Shown here: positions 8,507 through 16,978 of the stretch, one piece after another
Position numbering within the stretch: position 1 is the stretch's first letter
How the letters are laid out: every line of letters begins with the position of its first letter
Origin: CAYWPG01 sp964460035
Lineage (GTDB): Bacteria > Pseudomonadota > Gammaproteobacteria > Nitrococcales > AK92
NCBI GenBank assembly: GCA_964460035.1
Contig: CAYWPG010000011.1
Span: 1 to 64,000 of the forward strand
DNA: 64,000 nucleotides
Direction: 5' to 3'
The notes under the pieces: model-generated
Told to the model about the DNA's origin: nothing
Database searches by the model: none
Seen by the model: the letters and a program-made list of their open reading frames with translations, nothing else
Made by a program: the position numbers and the translations under genes

Positions 8507-9316
8507 TCAAGCGGCTCTTTCCGCGAGGGGGAACAACCTGAAGAAGTTCTCGTAAGTCGCTGACGCGACTTCGCTGTAGTCAATCTGCTTGAGCTCGGCC
8601 ACTTGCTCGGCCACATAGCGCACATACGCCGGCCGGTTCGGCTTGCCACGATGCGGCACGGGAGCCAGGTATGGCGCATCCGTTTCGATCAGCAGCCGCT
8701 CCAGCGGCAGCCGCTTTGCCACCTCGCGCAGCGTATCCGCATTGCGGAACGTGACGATGCCGGACAAAGAGATATAGAAGCCGAGATCCAGGCAAGCACT
8801 GGCGGTATCCCAGTCCTCGGTGAAGCAGTGGATGACGCCACCTACCTCTGCGGCGCCCTCCTCTCGCAGAATGCGTACTGTATCCTCGGGCGCGCTGCGG
8901 CTATGTACGATCAGCGGCTTGCCAAGCTCGCGCGCGGCGCGGATATGGCGACGGAATCGCTCGCGTTGCCACTCCAGATCGCCCTTGTTGTAGTGGTAGT
9001 CCAGACCCGTTTCGCCGATGGCGACGAACTCGGCCGGCGCGGCTAATTCAATGAGTTCCTCGACGCTGGGATCGCGCCCCTGAGCGCTGGGGTGTACTCC
9101 CAGCGATACGGATACCTGCGGAAATCGCGCCGACAGCGTGCGCAGCAGTGGGGCGGATTCGACGTCCACCGCCACACTCAAGAAATGCGCCACGCCCTCG
9201 GCCTCGGCTGTGGCGATCACTTCCGGCAGGGCATCGTCGGCTAAGCCAAGCAGATGCAAATGGCAATGGGAATCCACCAGCCGTATCGGCCGGCCATTAC
9301 TGCTATGAACTGTCAC
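8507..9316 (-). CDS. TatD family metal-dependent hydrolase/DNase
   Basis: A 269-residue TIM-barrel TatD-family protein. Characterised members are Mg-dependent 3'-5' DNA/RNA exonucleases or D-aminoacyl-tRNA deacylases. Metal ligands are visible in DSHCHLHLLG (residues 15-24), IGETGLDYHY, VHSRSAPEDT, GGVIHCFTEDW and ETDAPYLAPVPHRGKPNRP. It is the last gene of the holB-pilZ-tatD run, starting 2 bases after the pilZ stop. The close spacing and this gene order (tmk-holB-pilZ-tatD) are conserved in gammaproteobacteria. Of the family names (TatD, YcfH, YjjV), its position matches E. coli ycfH. Confidence 0.93.
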   Translation of the reverse strand: MTVHSSNGRPIRLVDSHCHLHLLGLADDALPEVIATAEAEGVAHFLSVAVDVESAPLLRTLSARFPQVSVSLGVHPSAQGRDPSVEELIELAAPAEFVAIGETGLDYHYNKGDLEWQRERFRRHIRAARELGKPLIVHSRSAPEDTVRILREEGAAEVGGVIHCFTEDWDTASACLDLGFYISLSGIVTFRNADTLREVAKRLPLERLLIETDAPYLAPVPHRGKPNRPAYVRYVAEQVAELKQIDYSEVASATYENFFRLFPLAERAA

Positions 9317-9318
9317 GG

Positions 9319-9684
9319 TTACATCGTATGGGTCGGGCGTTCGGATTCCAGCGCGCCGGCGAGATAGGTCTCGATCTTGGTGCGCGCAGGCCCGCCGTCC
9401 TTGTCGGTGAATTGCAAGCCTATGCCGGCCGCACGATTGCCTTGGGCGCCTTTGGGCGTGATCCAGACGATGCGGCCGACCACGGGAATTTTCTCCGCTT
9501 CGTCCATCAAGCTCAACAGGATGAATACCTCGTCGCCGAGCTTATAACTGTTGCTGGTCGGTACGAACAAGCCGCCGTTGCGCACAAAGGACATGTAAGC
9601 CGCGTACAAGGCGTTCTTGTCCTTGATGGTCAGCGAGAGAATGCCTTGCCGCGCACCGGTGGCGGCTTTACGAGGTTCCAGCAT
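9319..9684 (-). CDS. pilZ: PilZ domain protein (type IV pilus-associated)
   Basis: About 121 residues, a single PilZ domain matching the founding PilZ of Pseudomonas and Xanthomonas, needed for type IV pilus assembly; that founding member does not bind cyclic-di-GMP. Visible features: LSLTIKDKNALYAAYMSFVRNG, then GLFVPTSNSYKLGDEVFILLSL, VVGRIVWITPKGAQGNRAAGIGLQF. The RxxxR half of the cyclic-di-GMP motif is not apparent, fitting the non-binding type. The open frame reaches upstream to 9813 inside holB, but the ATG at 9684 gives the family-typical start and overlaps the holB end by 17 bases, suggesting coupling. Confidence 0.88.
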   Translation of the reverse strand: MLEPRKAATGARQGILSLTIKDKNALYAAYMSFVRNGGLFVPTSNSYKLGDEVFILLSLMDEAEKIPVVGRIVWITPKGAQGNRAAGIGLQFTDKDGGPARTKIETYLAGALESERPTHTM

Positions 9685-10639
9685 GCGCTTTACCTGTTGT
9701 CGACCGTCGGCATAAAGCGAACCAGTCGATGAACAATTGCTCCAGCACCAGTTGTTCGTTGAGCGGATGACTGGCCAAGCGACGCGCTTCCAGCAGCGTG
9801 TCGAGGTATTCATGCATCCGAATCAAGTCTAGCCCGTCCATGGCGTCGTGCAACCTCTGCCCTGGGATGCTGGCTGCGCGTATCGCCCGCGAAACCAGAT
9901 GCACCAGAAGCTCGATGAGAGCCTCCTGCCGTCCGCTCCAGGCAGCGGCCGCCGCAACCGGATCCAGCCGCCCGCTGCGAACATCGGCCAAGGCGCCGAT
10001 CAGCTCGCGCTGCGCCGCCACCATACCCGCCCGGGCGTACTCGATGGCGCGCAATGGCGCTCCACCCGCCAAATCCAAGCATGACTTGGCGTCCTCCTCG
10101 CCCTGTGAGTGCAGCCAGCCTTCCGCTTCGCGCCGCTCCGGCACAGGTATTGATATCTGCTGACAGCGGCTGCGGATCGTCGCCGGCAATCCGGCAGGCT
10201 GATGCGAGACCAGCAGCAGGACGGCATCCGCCGGCGGCTCCTCCAGCGTCTTCAGCAGGCTGTTGGCCGCATTCACATTCATCGCCTCGGCCGGCGCCAG
10301 AACTCCTACGCGGTAACCGGCATACTGGCTCTTGAGCATAAGAAAGTCGCATAGCGCGCGAACCTGGTCGATGCGAATCACCCGCTTGCCCTCTTCGGGC
10401 ACGACTTCGCGCACATCCGGGTGGGTACCGGCTGCGATCAGTCGGCACGCACGGCACTCACCGCAAGATCCTGCAGCAGTCGGTTGCTCGCAGACCAGCA
10501 TGCGGGCTACGGCGGCGGCAAGCGTGCGTTTGCCTACCCCTACCGGCCCCACCAGCAGTAGCGCGTGAGGGAACGTTTCCGCGCGCCGCCGCTCCACCAA
10601 TCTTGTCAGGGCAGGCTCAAGCCACGGCAATATGCTCAT
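9668..10639 (-). CDS. holB: DNA polymerase III delta' subunit
   Basis: A 323-residue AAA+-fold clamp-loader subunit. Delta' works with tau/gamma and delta to load the beta clamp. Seen: GPVGVGKRTLAAAVARML (P-loop-like, residues 32-49), the zinc-ribbon cysteines in CGECRACRL, the NSLLKTLEEPP segment and the SRC motif in TIRSRCQ that supplies the arginine finger. The start ATG overlaps the tmk stop by four bases (ATGA), so it is translationally coupled. Length matches E. coli HolB (334). Confidence 0.93.
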   Translation of the reverse strand: MSILPWLEPALTRLVERRRAETFPHALLLVGPVGVGKRTLAAAVARMLVCEQPTAAGSCGECRACRLIAAGTHPDVREVVPEEGKRVIRIDQVRALCDFLMLKSQYAGYRVGVLAPAEAMNVNAANSLLKTLEEPPADAVLLLVSHQPAGLPATIRSRCQQISIPVPERREAEGWLHSQGEEDAKSCLDLAGGAPLRAIEYARAGMVAAQRELIGALADVRSGRLDPVAAAAAWSGRQEALIELLVHLVSRAIRAASIPGQRLHDAMDGLDLIRMHEYLDTLLEARRLASHPLNEQLVLEQLFIDWFALCRRSTTGKAHAGTS

Positions 10640-11280
10640 TTATGCTCCCAGCGCTTGAGCGCGGCTTCCAGTTCGCGGCGAATCTGCGCCTGCACATCCC
10701 CTATGCTGCGGCTGGCATCGATCACGCGAATGCGTCCTGGGTATTCCAATGCGCGTTGCCTGTAGCTGGCCCTGACACGCTCGAAAAAAGCCACCTGTTC
10801 CTGTTCGAATCGATCAGGCGCGCCTCGGCGCGCCGCCCGCTCGAGGCCGACCTCTACCGGCACATCCAGCAACAGTGTCAGATCCGGGCGCAGATCGCCT
10901 TGGACCCAACTCTCCAAGATTGCAATGCGCTCCGCGGCCACGCCTCGCCCACCGCCTTGATAAGCATAGGTCGCATCGGTAAAGCGATCGCACACTACCC
11001 ACTCATTGCGGGCCAGCGCCGGGCGAATGACCTGCTGTATGTGCTGAGCACGGGCGGCGAATACCAACAGCAACTCGGTGTCCACCGCCATGTCGCTGTG
11101 CTCCTGCCCCAGCAGCAACCCACGGACGGCTTCCCCCAGCGGCGTCCCGCCCGGCTCGCGTGTCAACACCGGGCGAATTCCACGCTCGAGCAGAAAGCTG
11201 CGTACGTACTCCAGAGAGGTGCTCTTCCCCGCGCCCTCTCCTCCTTCTAGCGTAATGAACATACCGCGCTGCGTGTTCAT
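10636..11280 (-). CDS. tmk: Thymidylate kinase
   Basis: A 214-residue dTMP kinase, ATP + dTMP to ADP + dTDP, essential for DNA synthesis. The P-loop LEGGEGAGKSTS is at about residues 11-22, the DRFTDATYAYQGGGRG motif (DRx plus substrate site) near 97-112, and the LID region with ARRGAPDRFEQE near 149-160. The start at 11280 (MNTQRGMFITLEG) is preferred for want of a better ribosome-binding site; MFITLEG at 11262 is possible. It sits 13 bases after mltG and is coupled by ATGA to holB, the order found in E. coli and Pseudomonas. Confidence 0.95.
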   Translation of the reverse strand: MNTQRGMFITLEGGEGAGKSTSLEYVRSFLLERGIRPVLTREPGGTPLGEAVRGLLLGQEHSDMAVDTELLLVFAARAQHIQQVIRPALARNEWVVCDRFTDATYAYQGGGRGVAAERIAILESWVQGDLRPDLTLLLDVPVEVGLERAARRGAPDRFEQEQVAFFERVRASYRQRALEYPGRIRVIDASRSIGDVQAQIRRELEAALKRWEHK

Positions 11281-11293
11281 GTGGGCGCAACCG

Positions 11294-12310
11294 TCATTCA
11301 GGCAACCCGAGGATATACTTTCGCACCGCGCGGTTATGCTCCTCTAGCGTCTCCGAGAAATGATGGCTGCCGTCGCCTCGCGAGACGAAGTACAGCTCGC
11401 GCCCTTCTGCTGGATTCAAGGCTGCACGTATCGACGCGCCGCTGGGCATGGCAATGGGTGTGGGCGGCAAACCATGGCGGGTGTAGGTATTGTAGGGCGT
11501 GTCTGTGCGCAAATGGCGGGTACGCAGCCGACCTTCGAAGTCCGGCCCCACTCCGTAGATGACCGTGGGGTCGGTCTGCAGGCGCATACCCCTCTGTAAC
11601 CGCCGCACGAATACCCCCGCCACTTTCCCCCGTTCCGCATCGACACCCGTCTCGCGTTCGATAATCGAGGCGAGGATCAATGCCTCGTAAGGATCTTTCA
11701 AAGGCAAGCCTTCCGCTCGCTGCTCCCACTCGGCGAGCAAGCGCTGCCGTAAGGCATGGTGAGCGCGCCGCAGGAACTGCACATCCGTGGTTCCGCGCGG
11801 GAAACGGTAAGTGTCAGGATAGAACAGGCCTTCGGGGTGTGGCCAGTCTAGGCCCAAGGTCTCAACGATTTCTTCCACGCTGCGCCCAGCCAACGTGAGT
11901 TCCAGAGCCGGGTGCTCCTGCAGCGCGTTCATCAATTGGCGGAAAGTCCAGCCTTCGACGATCGTAAAGCTATAAAGCACCACCTCGCCCGCAGCCATCC
12001 TGGCAAACAACTCGGGGGCCGTCTGTCCGGGCTCGATTCTGTACTCGCCGGCCTGAATCCGTGCCCTTTCCTGGTTCAAGCGTCCCCACAGCCGCAGCCA
12101 TACTCCCTGATCCGTGAGGCCCCGCCGTTCCAGCTCCGCGATTACGCCGCGCAATGAACTGCCGCGTGGAACATCGAGCAACTGCGGCTCGCTCCCCGCG
12201 CTCAGCAAAGGCTGACGGATGGCGCGCTGGTAGTCGACGTAGACCCATGTTCCAACGGCCAGCCCGATCACGACAACCACAAGAAGCGTACGGGTGAGGA
12301 GTCTAATCAT
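11294..12310 (-). CDS. mltG: Endolytic murein transglycosylase MltG (YceG)
   Basis: About 338 residues. MltG cleaves nascent glycan strands in peptidoglycan and so sets strand length. An N-terminal transmembrane segment (LLTRTLLVVVVIGLAVGTW) anchors it in the inner membrane, with a periplasmic LysM-like region and catalytic YceG domain. The catalytic Glu is seen in LASIIERETGV, followed by KVAGVFVRRL and MRLQTDPTVIYG. The open frame extends ten codons further (GTG at 12340), but the ATG at 12310 puts the membrane helix at the N-terminus as in characterised homologues. It lies between pabC and tmk as in E. coli. Confidence 0.94.
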   Translation of the reverse strand: MIRLLTRTLLVVVVIGLAVGTWVYVDYQRAIRQPLLSAGSEPQLLDVPRGSSLRGVIAELERRGLTDQGVWLRLWGRLNQERARIQAGEYRIEPGQTAPELFARMAAGEVVLYSFTIVEGWTFRQLMNALQEHPALELTLAGRSVEEIVETLGLDWPHPEGLFYPDTYRFPRGTTDVQFLRRAHHALRQRLLAEWEQRAEGLPLKDPYEALILASIIERETGVDAERGKVAGVFVRRLQRGMRLQTDPTVIYGVGPDFEGRLRTRHLRTDTPYNTYTRHGLPPTPIAMPSGASIRAALNPAEGRELYFVSRGDGSHHFSETLEEHNRAVRKYILGLPE

Positions 12311-12444
12311 GTATCCGCATCCAAGCTCACTGCTTTCCACACGCGATCATCGCTGCACGCAGGCGCGAAGGAAGAACTTTCTCGATGCATTATGGCTCAG
12401 CTCGACGCGAACTCGGCGCCCGGACGCCAGCAACGCGAACCGGC

Positions 12445-13269
12445 TCACAGCCAACGCGGAGCGTCCCCCTCCTGTTGCAACCGCAGTTGCAATTCTCGGA
12501 CGAGCCGGCTAGGCGCAAAGACACGATCCTCTAGTCGCCGAACCGGCCAGATGCCTATCACGCTGTTGGTCAGAAAAAGCGCTTCGGCCATGTCCACAGC
12601 GGCGGGCGTCACCGTTGACGTCCTCGTGCGTAAACCCATGGCCGCCGCCAGCTCCGCCACGCGGGCCGCCATCACCCCTGCCACGCCGGCGCCGTCCAGC
12701 GCTGGCGTGACGAGTTCGCCATCGCCCAGCACGAAGACATTACTCATCGTGCCTTCTATGAGGTGATCGTTCTGATCTCTTAGAAGACCCTCGGCAATAT
12801 CAGGGTCGTCCCACTCCGCTCGTGCCAGCACCTGCTCCAGCCGATTCAAATGTTTTATACCCGCCAAACGAGGCTGCGAAGCCAGACGCAAGTCGCACCA
12901 GCGGACGACCACGCCCTCGGACCACCACTGTCGTGGATAATCGGGCAACGGCGACAGGGAAAGCACGCGGGTAGGTACGCAGCCACGGCGTGCATAACCG
13001 CGACTGCCTCGGCCTGCGGACCAAACAAGCTTGAGCACGCCTTCCTCAACGCCGGCAATTAGCGACTCGGCCTCGGCGCGAATGAGCTCGAAAGGAGGCA
13101 ATGGCAGGCCCAGGCGCACGCAGCCGGTACTTAGCCGGCGCATATGCGCATCCCATAGGCAGGGACGGGCGCCCGCTATGGCGATGGTCTCGAATAGGCC
13201 ATCGCCATAACTGAAGGCACGGTCGGCAACGTCCACCTCGCGTTGCCGGTGCCCGTCCACCAGAATCAT
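12445..13269 (-). CDS. pabC: Aminodeoxychorismate lyase
   Basis: A 274-residue fold-type IV PLP enzyme that converts 4-amino-4-deoxychorismate to p-aminobenzoate and pyruvate for folate synthesis. Fold-type IV features: DRAFSYGDGLFETIAI near the N-terminus, the PLP lysine in IKHLNRLEQVLARAEW, the EGTMSNVFVLGDGELVTP segment and the GVAGVMAARV cofactor loop. It follows fabF by 14 bases in the standard gammaproteobacterial order fabF-pabC-mltG-tmk-holB. A 134-base gap, in which I see nothing definite, follows before mltG. Length matches E. coli PabC (269). Confidence 0.94.
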   Translation of the reverse strand: MILVDGHRQREVDVADRAFSYGDGLFETIAIAGARPCLWDAHMRRLSTGCVRLGLPLPPFELIRAEAESLIAGVEEGVLKLVWSAGRGSRGYARRGCVPTRVLSLSPLPDYPRQWWSEGVVVRWCDLRLASQPRLAGIKHLNRLEQVLARAEWDDPDIAEGLLRDQNDHLIEGTMSNVFVLGDGELVTPALDGAGVAGVMAARVAELAAAMGLRTRTSTVTPAAVDMAEALFLTNSVIGIWPVRRLEDRVFAPSRLVRELQLRLQQEGDAPRWL

Positions 13270-13283
13270 GGGCTGTGCCGTGG

Positions 13284-14525
13284 TCAGCGAAGCCGACGAA
13301 ATACCAAGCTTCCGTTAGTACCGCCGAATCCGAACGAGTTGGAGATCGCCACCTCCATCTTCATCTCCCGTGCCGTATTGGGCACGTAATCCAGATCGCA
13401 CTCCGGATCGGGCGTCGTATAGTTGATGGTGGGCGGGGCGATTTGATCGCGCAGCGCGAGCACCGTGAAGATGGCTTCGATGCCGCCGGCAGCGCCAAGC
13501 AAATGCCCGGTCATGGACTTGGTCGAACTCACGGCGACCTTGTAGGCATGATCGCCCAGTGCCGCCTTGATAGCTTGGGTCTCTGCGATATCGCCCGCGG
13601 GAGTCGAGGTCCCATGCGCGTTGATGTAATCGACCTCGTCGGGCTCAATGCCTGCGTCGCGCAGCGCGTTGAGCATGCAGCGGCGCGCACCGTCGCCGCC
13701 CTCTGCCGGCAGCGTCATGTGGTAAGCGTCCCCGCTACGCCCGTACCCCACTAGTTCAGCATAGATTGGCGCACCGCGACGCTTTGCATGCTCGTACTCT
13801 TCCAGCACCAAAACGCCGGCGCCGTCCGAAAGCACGAACCCATCGCGGTCCTTATCCCAGGGACGGCTGGCGCCCTCCGGGTCATCGTTACGCGTGGACA
13901 AGGCGCGGGCTGCGGCGAAGCCGCCCAGCCCCAGCTCGGTGGTGCCGAACTCGGCCCCACCGGCAACCATCACATCGGCATCGCCATAGGCAATGATGCG
14001 CGCCGCTTCGCCGATGTTATGGGTGGCCGTGGTGCACGCAGTCACCACAGCGATATTCGGGCCCTTGATGCCATACATCATGGACACATGGCCGGAGATC
14101 ATGTTGATGATCGCGCTCGGCACGAAAAACGGCGAGATTTTTCTCGGACCGCCTTCCAGATACGCGCTGTGACTGCGCTCGATGCTGCCGATGCCGCCAA
14201 TGCCGGCCCCGATCGCCACGCCGATGCGTTCAGCGTTTTCCTCGGTCACTTCCAGGCCGGAGTCCCGGATAGCCTGGACCGCGGCCGCAATGCCGTAGTG
14301 AATGAAAGGATCCATTTTGCGGGCTTCCTTGGGCGCCAGATAGTCCTCAAGCACGAAGCCCTTCACCGCCCCGCCGAAGCGAACCGAAAAGGCGGACACG
14401 TCAAACGCCGTGATCGGACCGATCCCGCTCTTGCCGGCGACGATGTTCTCCCATGCATCCTTCACGGAACTGCCGACCGGGGAGACAATCCCCAATCCCG
14501 TAATTACGACACGTCGCTTGGACAA
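13284..14525 (-). CDS. fabF: 3-oxoacyl-ACP synthase II
   Basis: FabF condenses malonyl-ACP with a growing acyl-ACP, including the palmitoleate-to-vaccenate step important for membrane fluidity. About 413 residues. Catalytic triad: Cys in VTACTTATHNIGEA, His in YINAHGTSTPAGD, His in SMTGHLLGAAGG. The open frame reaches an ATG at 14537, but that codon has no Shine-Dalgarno, whereas the TTG at 14525 is preceded by GAGGTG at 4 bases and gives the usual N-terminus (M)SKRRVVITG. I therefore take TTG as the start. It is 246 bases downstream of acpP, with hairpins between that may reduce expression relative to acpP. Confidence 0.95.
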   Translation of the reverse strand: MSKRRVVITGLGIVSPVGSSVKDAWENIVAGKSGIGPITAFDVSAFSVRFGGAVKGFVLEDYLAPKEARKMDPFIHYGIAAAVQAIRDSGLEVTEENAERIGVAIGAGIGGIGSIERSHSAYLEGGPRKISPFFVPSAIINMISGHVSMMYGIKGPNIAVVTACTTATHNIGEAARIIAYGDADVMVAGGAEFGTTELGLGGFAAARALSTRNDDPEGASRPWDKDRDGFVLSDGAGVLVLEEYEHAKRRGAPIYAELVGYGRSGDAYHMTLPAEGGDGARRCMLNALRDAGIEPDEVDYINAHGTSTPAGDIAETQAIKAALGDHAYKVAVSSTKSMTGHLLGAAGGIEAIFTVLALRDQIAPPTINYTTPDPECDLDYVPNTAREMKMEVAISNSFGFGGTNGSLVFRRLR

Positions 14526-14561
14526 GATACACCTCATTCTGACGGCTTATCGCGAATAACG

Positions 14562-14583
14562 CAGGGCCGGCGTACCGGCCCTG
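14562..14583 (-). terminator. Hairpin in the acpP-fabF spacer (fabF side)
   Basis: A perfect 9-bp inverted repeat CAGGGCCGG-cgta-CCGGCCCTG lies about 36 bases upstream of the fabF start. On the minus strand it is followed by CGTTATTCG, so it lacks a real U-tract. It may act as an attenuator or processing site separating the abundant acpP transcript from fabF. Confidence 0.45.
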
Positions 14584-14605
14584 ATCCTTGAGCCCTAGTA
14601 GTGAA

Positions 14606-14624
14606 ATGCCGATGCGCTCGGCAT
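14606..14624 (-). terminator. Second hairpin in the acpP-fabF spacer
   Basis: ATGCCGA and TCGGCAT form a perfect 7-bp stem with a 5-base loop, followed on the minus strand by TTCACT. With the neighbouring hairpin it suggests partial termination or mRNA stabilisation after acpP. Confidence 0.35.
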
Positions 14625-14771
14625 CTCCCTTGCCGGGTCTGTATGCCCGTCCGCATCCAGGGATGCTTCTTTGGCGCGGCAGCACAGGCATGCATCCGCC
14701 GACCGCGAGTTGCGGAGCAGAACCGTACCCGGTTTGTCCCGCATTAGCCTAGGGCCAGCACCAGGGGACTA

Positions 14772-15011
14772 TTACTCCCCAAGGTGCTTCTTGACGTAAT
14801 CGATCGCCTGCTGAACAGTCGTGATCTTCTCGGCTTCCTCGTCGGGAATCTCGCATTCGAATTCTTCTTCGAGGGCCATCACCAGTTCCACGGTGTCGAG
14901 CGAGTCAGCACCGAGGTCGTCGACGAAGGAGGCTTCACCGGTAACCTCTTCTTCCTTAACCCCCAGCTGCTCAACGACAATCTTCTTGACTCGTTCTTCG
15001 ATGCTGCTCAT
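14772..15011 (-). CDS. acpP: Acyl carrier protein
   Basis: A 79-residue acidic carrier protein that holds growing acyl chains on a 4'-phosphopantetheine arm. The modified serine is in the DSL motif of DLGADSLDTVELVMAL at about residues 32-47. The four-helix acidic pattern is intact and the end is the usual YVKKHLGE. Two in-frame ATGs exist (15020 and 15011); the inner one starts MSSIEERVKKIV like known AcpPs and has GAGG 9 bases upstream, so I use it. It sits between fabG and fabF as in most gammaproteobacteria, with a hairpin and a candidate promoter of its own just upstream. Confidence 0.97.
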   Translation of the reverse strand: MSSIEERVKKIVVEQLGVKEEEVTGEASFVDDLGADSLDTVELVMALEEEFECEIPDEEAEKITTVQQAIDYVKKHLGE

Positions 15012-15060
15012 TAGTTCCATCCTCTACGTTGCGCCCGGTGCGTATGATTACTGCGGGCGT

Positions 15061-15066
15061 ATTGTA
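15061..15066 (-). promoter_or_regulatory. Candidate acpP -10 box
   Basis: TACAAT on the minus strand (5/6 match to TATAAT) lies about 50 bases upstream of the acpP start, just after the fabG-end hairpin. The -35 region is poor, so this is only suggestive. A separate strong acpP promoter exists in E. coli. Confidence 0.3.
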
Positions 15067-15081
15067 TGCAAAGACCTATAC

Positions 15082-15100
15082 CCGTGCCACTCAGGCACGG
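15082..15100 (-). terminator. Hairpin between fabG and acpP
   Basis: CCGTGCC-actca-GGCACGG forms a perfect 7-bp stem 6 bases beyond the fabG stop. On the minus strand it is followed by GTATAGGTCTTTGC. It may limit read-through into acpP or stabilise the upstream message. Confidence 0.4.
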
Positions 15101-15106
15101 CCGGTC

Positions 15107-15856
15107 TCAACCCATATACATCCCACCATTGACGTGCAAGGTCTCCCCGGTGATATAGGCCGCGGCCGGCGATGCCAGGAAGGCAACGGCGGCGGCTATA
15201 TCCTCCGGTTTCCCAAGCTGTCCCAGGGGAATCTGGTTCAACAGCGCTTCCCGGCTCGCTTCCGGCAACTCGCGCGTCATGTCCGTATCAATGAACCCGG
15301 GCGCAACGGCATTGACCGTGATGCCCCGCGAGCCGAGTTCACGTGCCAGCGATTTGGTAAGACCGATCATTCCGGCCTTGGCAGCAGCGTAGTTGGTCTG
15401 GCCGGGATTGCCAGCCGCCCCCACCACCGACGAGATGTTAATGATCCGGCCATGCTTCGCCTTCATCATCCCGCGCAGGCAAGCCTTGATGACCCGATAG
15501 GCGGACGTGAGATTGGTATCGATAATGTCGTCCCACTCCTCGTCCTTCATGCGCATCATCAGATTATCGCGGGTGATGCCGGCGTTATTGACCAGAATCG
15601 TCGGCGCTCCGAAGCGCTCGCCGATCTCTTTGACCACGTTGGCCACGGCCTCGGCATCGGTGACGTCGAGTACCATCCCGCAGCCTTTGATACCGGCCTG
15701 TGCGAAACCTTCGCTGATAGCATCGGCGCCCGCGGCGCTGGTTGCCGTACCGACCACCGTCGCGCCCAGCGCTCCCAGTTCCAGCGCAATCGCTCGACCC
15801 AGTCCGCGGCTTGCGCCGGTGACCAGCGCGATCTCGTTATCCAGTTGCAGATTCAT
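15107..15856 (-). CDS. fabG: 3-oxoacyl-ACP reductase
   Basis: A 249-residue NADPH-dependent short-chain dehydrogenase that reduces 3-oxoacyl-ACP in each elongation cycle. Cofactor motif TGASRGLGRAIALELG near residues 14-29, NNAG-I-TRDNLMMRM region, catalytic Ser in INISSVVGAAGN and the YxxxK motif in TNYAAAKAGMIG. The C-terminal VNGGMYM ending is typical. The frame is open far upstream within fabD, but the ATG at 15856 follows AGGGGAG and starts MNLQLDNEIALVTGAS. It is 2 bases from the fabD stop, so the two are cotranscribed. Confidence 0.96.
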   Translation of the reverse strand: MNLQLDNEIALVTGASRGLGRAIALELGALGATVVGTATSAAGADAISEGFAQAGIKGCGMVLDVTDAEAVANVVKEIGERFGAPTILVNNAGITRDNLMMRMKDEEWDDIIDTNLTSAYRVIKACLRGMMKAKHGRIINISSVVGAAGNPGQTNYAAAKAGMIGLTKSLARELGSRGITVNAVAPGFIDTDMTRELPEASREALLNQIPLGQLGKPEDIAAAVAFLASPAAAYITGETLHVNGGMYMG

Positions 15857-15858
15857 CC

Positions 15859-16800
15859 TCAGCTCCCCTGCTCGGCAAGCAGCTTCGCCACGCTTGCCGG
15901 ATCGAATACTGCCACAGCGTCCAGACCGCGGACGATGCGCTTGTTCAAGCCCGCGAGCACTTTGCCCGGGCCGCATTCGACCACCTGCTCGATTCCCCGG
16001 GCCGCCAGTGCCTCCACGGTCTCTACCCAGCGCACGGGGCTGTACAACTGACGCACCAGGCGGTCCCGAATACCGTCCGGATCGCTGCACTCCGCCACGT
16101 CCACGTTGTGCAGCACAGGAATCGTCGGCGCCTTCAGTTCGATCTCGCGCAGCCGCTCGGCCAGTCGCTCCGACGCCGGACGCATCAGCGCGCAATGCGA
16201 GGGCACGCTCACCGGCAGCAACAACGCTCGCTTGGCGCCCGCCGCCTTGGCCGCTTCCATAGCGCGCTCGACGGCAGCGCGATGACCGGCGATCACGACC
16301 TGTCCTGGCGCGTTCAAGTTAACCGCCTCCACGACCTCGCCGCCTGCCGCCTCGGTGCAGACTGCCCGCACCTGCTCGTCATCCAGCCCGAGCACAGCGG
16401 CCATGGCGCCTTCGCCTTGCGGCACCGCTTCCTGCATGAAACGCCCCCGGTCAGCGACCAGCGCAACGGCATCGCCGAACTCCAGCGCCCCGGCGCAAAC
16501 CAATGCGGTGTACTCGCCCAGGCTATGACCTGCAAGCACCGCTGGACGCGGCGCGCCGCGTTCGCCAAGCACGCGCCATACTGCCACGCCCGCAGCGAGC
16601 ATCGCTGGCTGTGTGCGATCGGTACTGTTCAGCTCGGCCTCAGGTCCGTTCTGAACCAACGCCCAGAGGTCGTATCCTAGGCGCTCCGATGCCTCTGCAA
16701 ACGTTGCGGCCACCACCGGAAATTCGGCCGCCAGCTCCGCCAACATCCCGACAGACTGCGAGCCTTGCCCGGGAAACACGTATGCGAGCTTGGTGCTCAT
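15859..16800 (-). CDS. fabD: Malonyl-CoA:ACP transacylase
   Basis: A 313-residue acyltransferase that moves malonyl from CoA to ACP. N-terminal YVFPGQGSQSVGMLAEL motif, the catalytic Ser in LAGHSLGEYTALVCAGAL (near residue 92) and the catalytic His in VPSHCALM near residue 202. QPAMLA and FMQEAVPQGEGAMAAVLG blocks are also present. Length matches E. coli FabD (309). It is preceded by a 178-base gap from fabH and leads straight into fabG. Confidence 0.96.
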   Translation of the reverse strand: MSTKLAYVFPGQGSQSVGMLAELAAEFPVVAATFAEASERLGYDLWALVQNGPEAELNSTDRTQPAMLAAGVAVWRVLGERGAPRPAVLAGHSLGEYTALVCAGALEFGDAVALVADRGRFMQEAVPQGEGAMAAVLGLDDEQVRAVCTEAAGGEVVEAVNLNAPGQVVIAGHRAAVERAMEAAKAAGAKRALLLPVSVPSHCALMRPASERLAERLREIELKAPTIPVLHNVDVAECSDPDGIRDRLVRQLYSPVRWVETVEALAARGIEQVVECGPGKVLAGLNKRIVRGLDAVAVFDPASVAKLLAEQGS

Positions 16801-16978
16801 GCTTTCCTGAATCCTCCCCTAGAGCTTATCGAAGAAGCCCGCACGGCCCCCACGAAAGCAGATATTTGCAGCGCCGTCCGCTTCTGTTTTTCTGCAATTG
16901 TGATAATGCGGCGGTAAAGGTTACTTCGAATTGCGATTACGTACGGCAGCCTAGTTCATATTTTTGTCGTGCCAGGGA

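Noticed and set aside
15029..16051. 340-residue plus-strand open frame
   Set aside because: Antisense to fabG and fabD, without recognisable domains.
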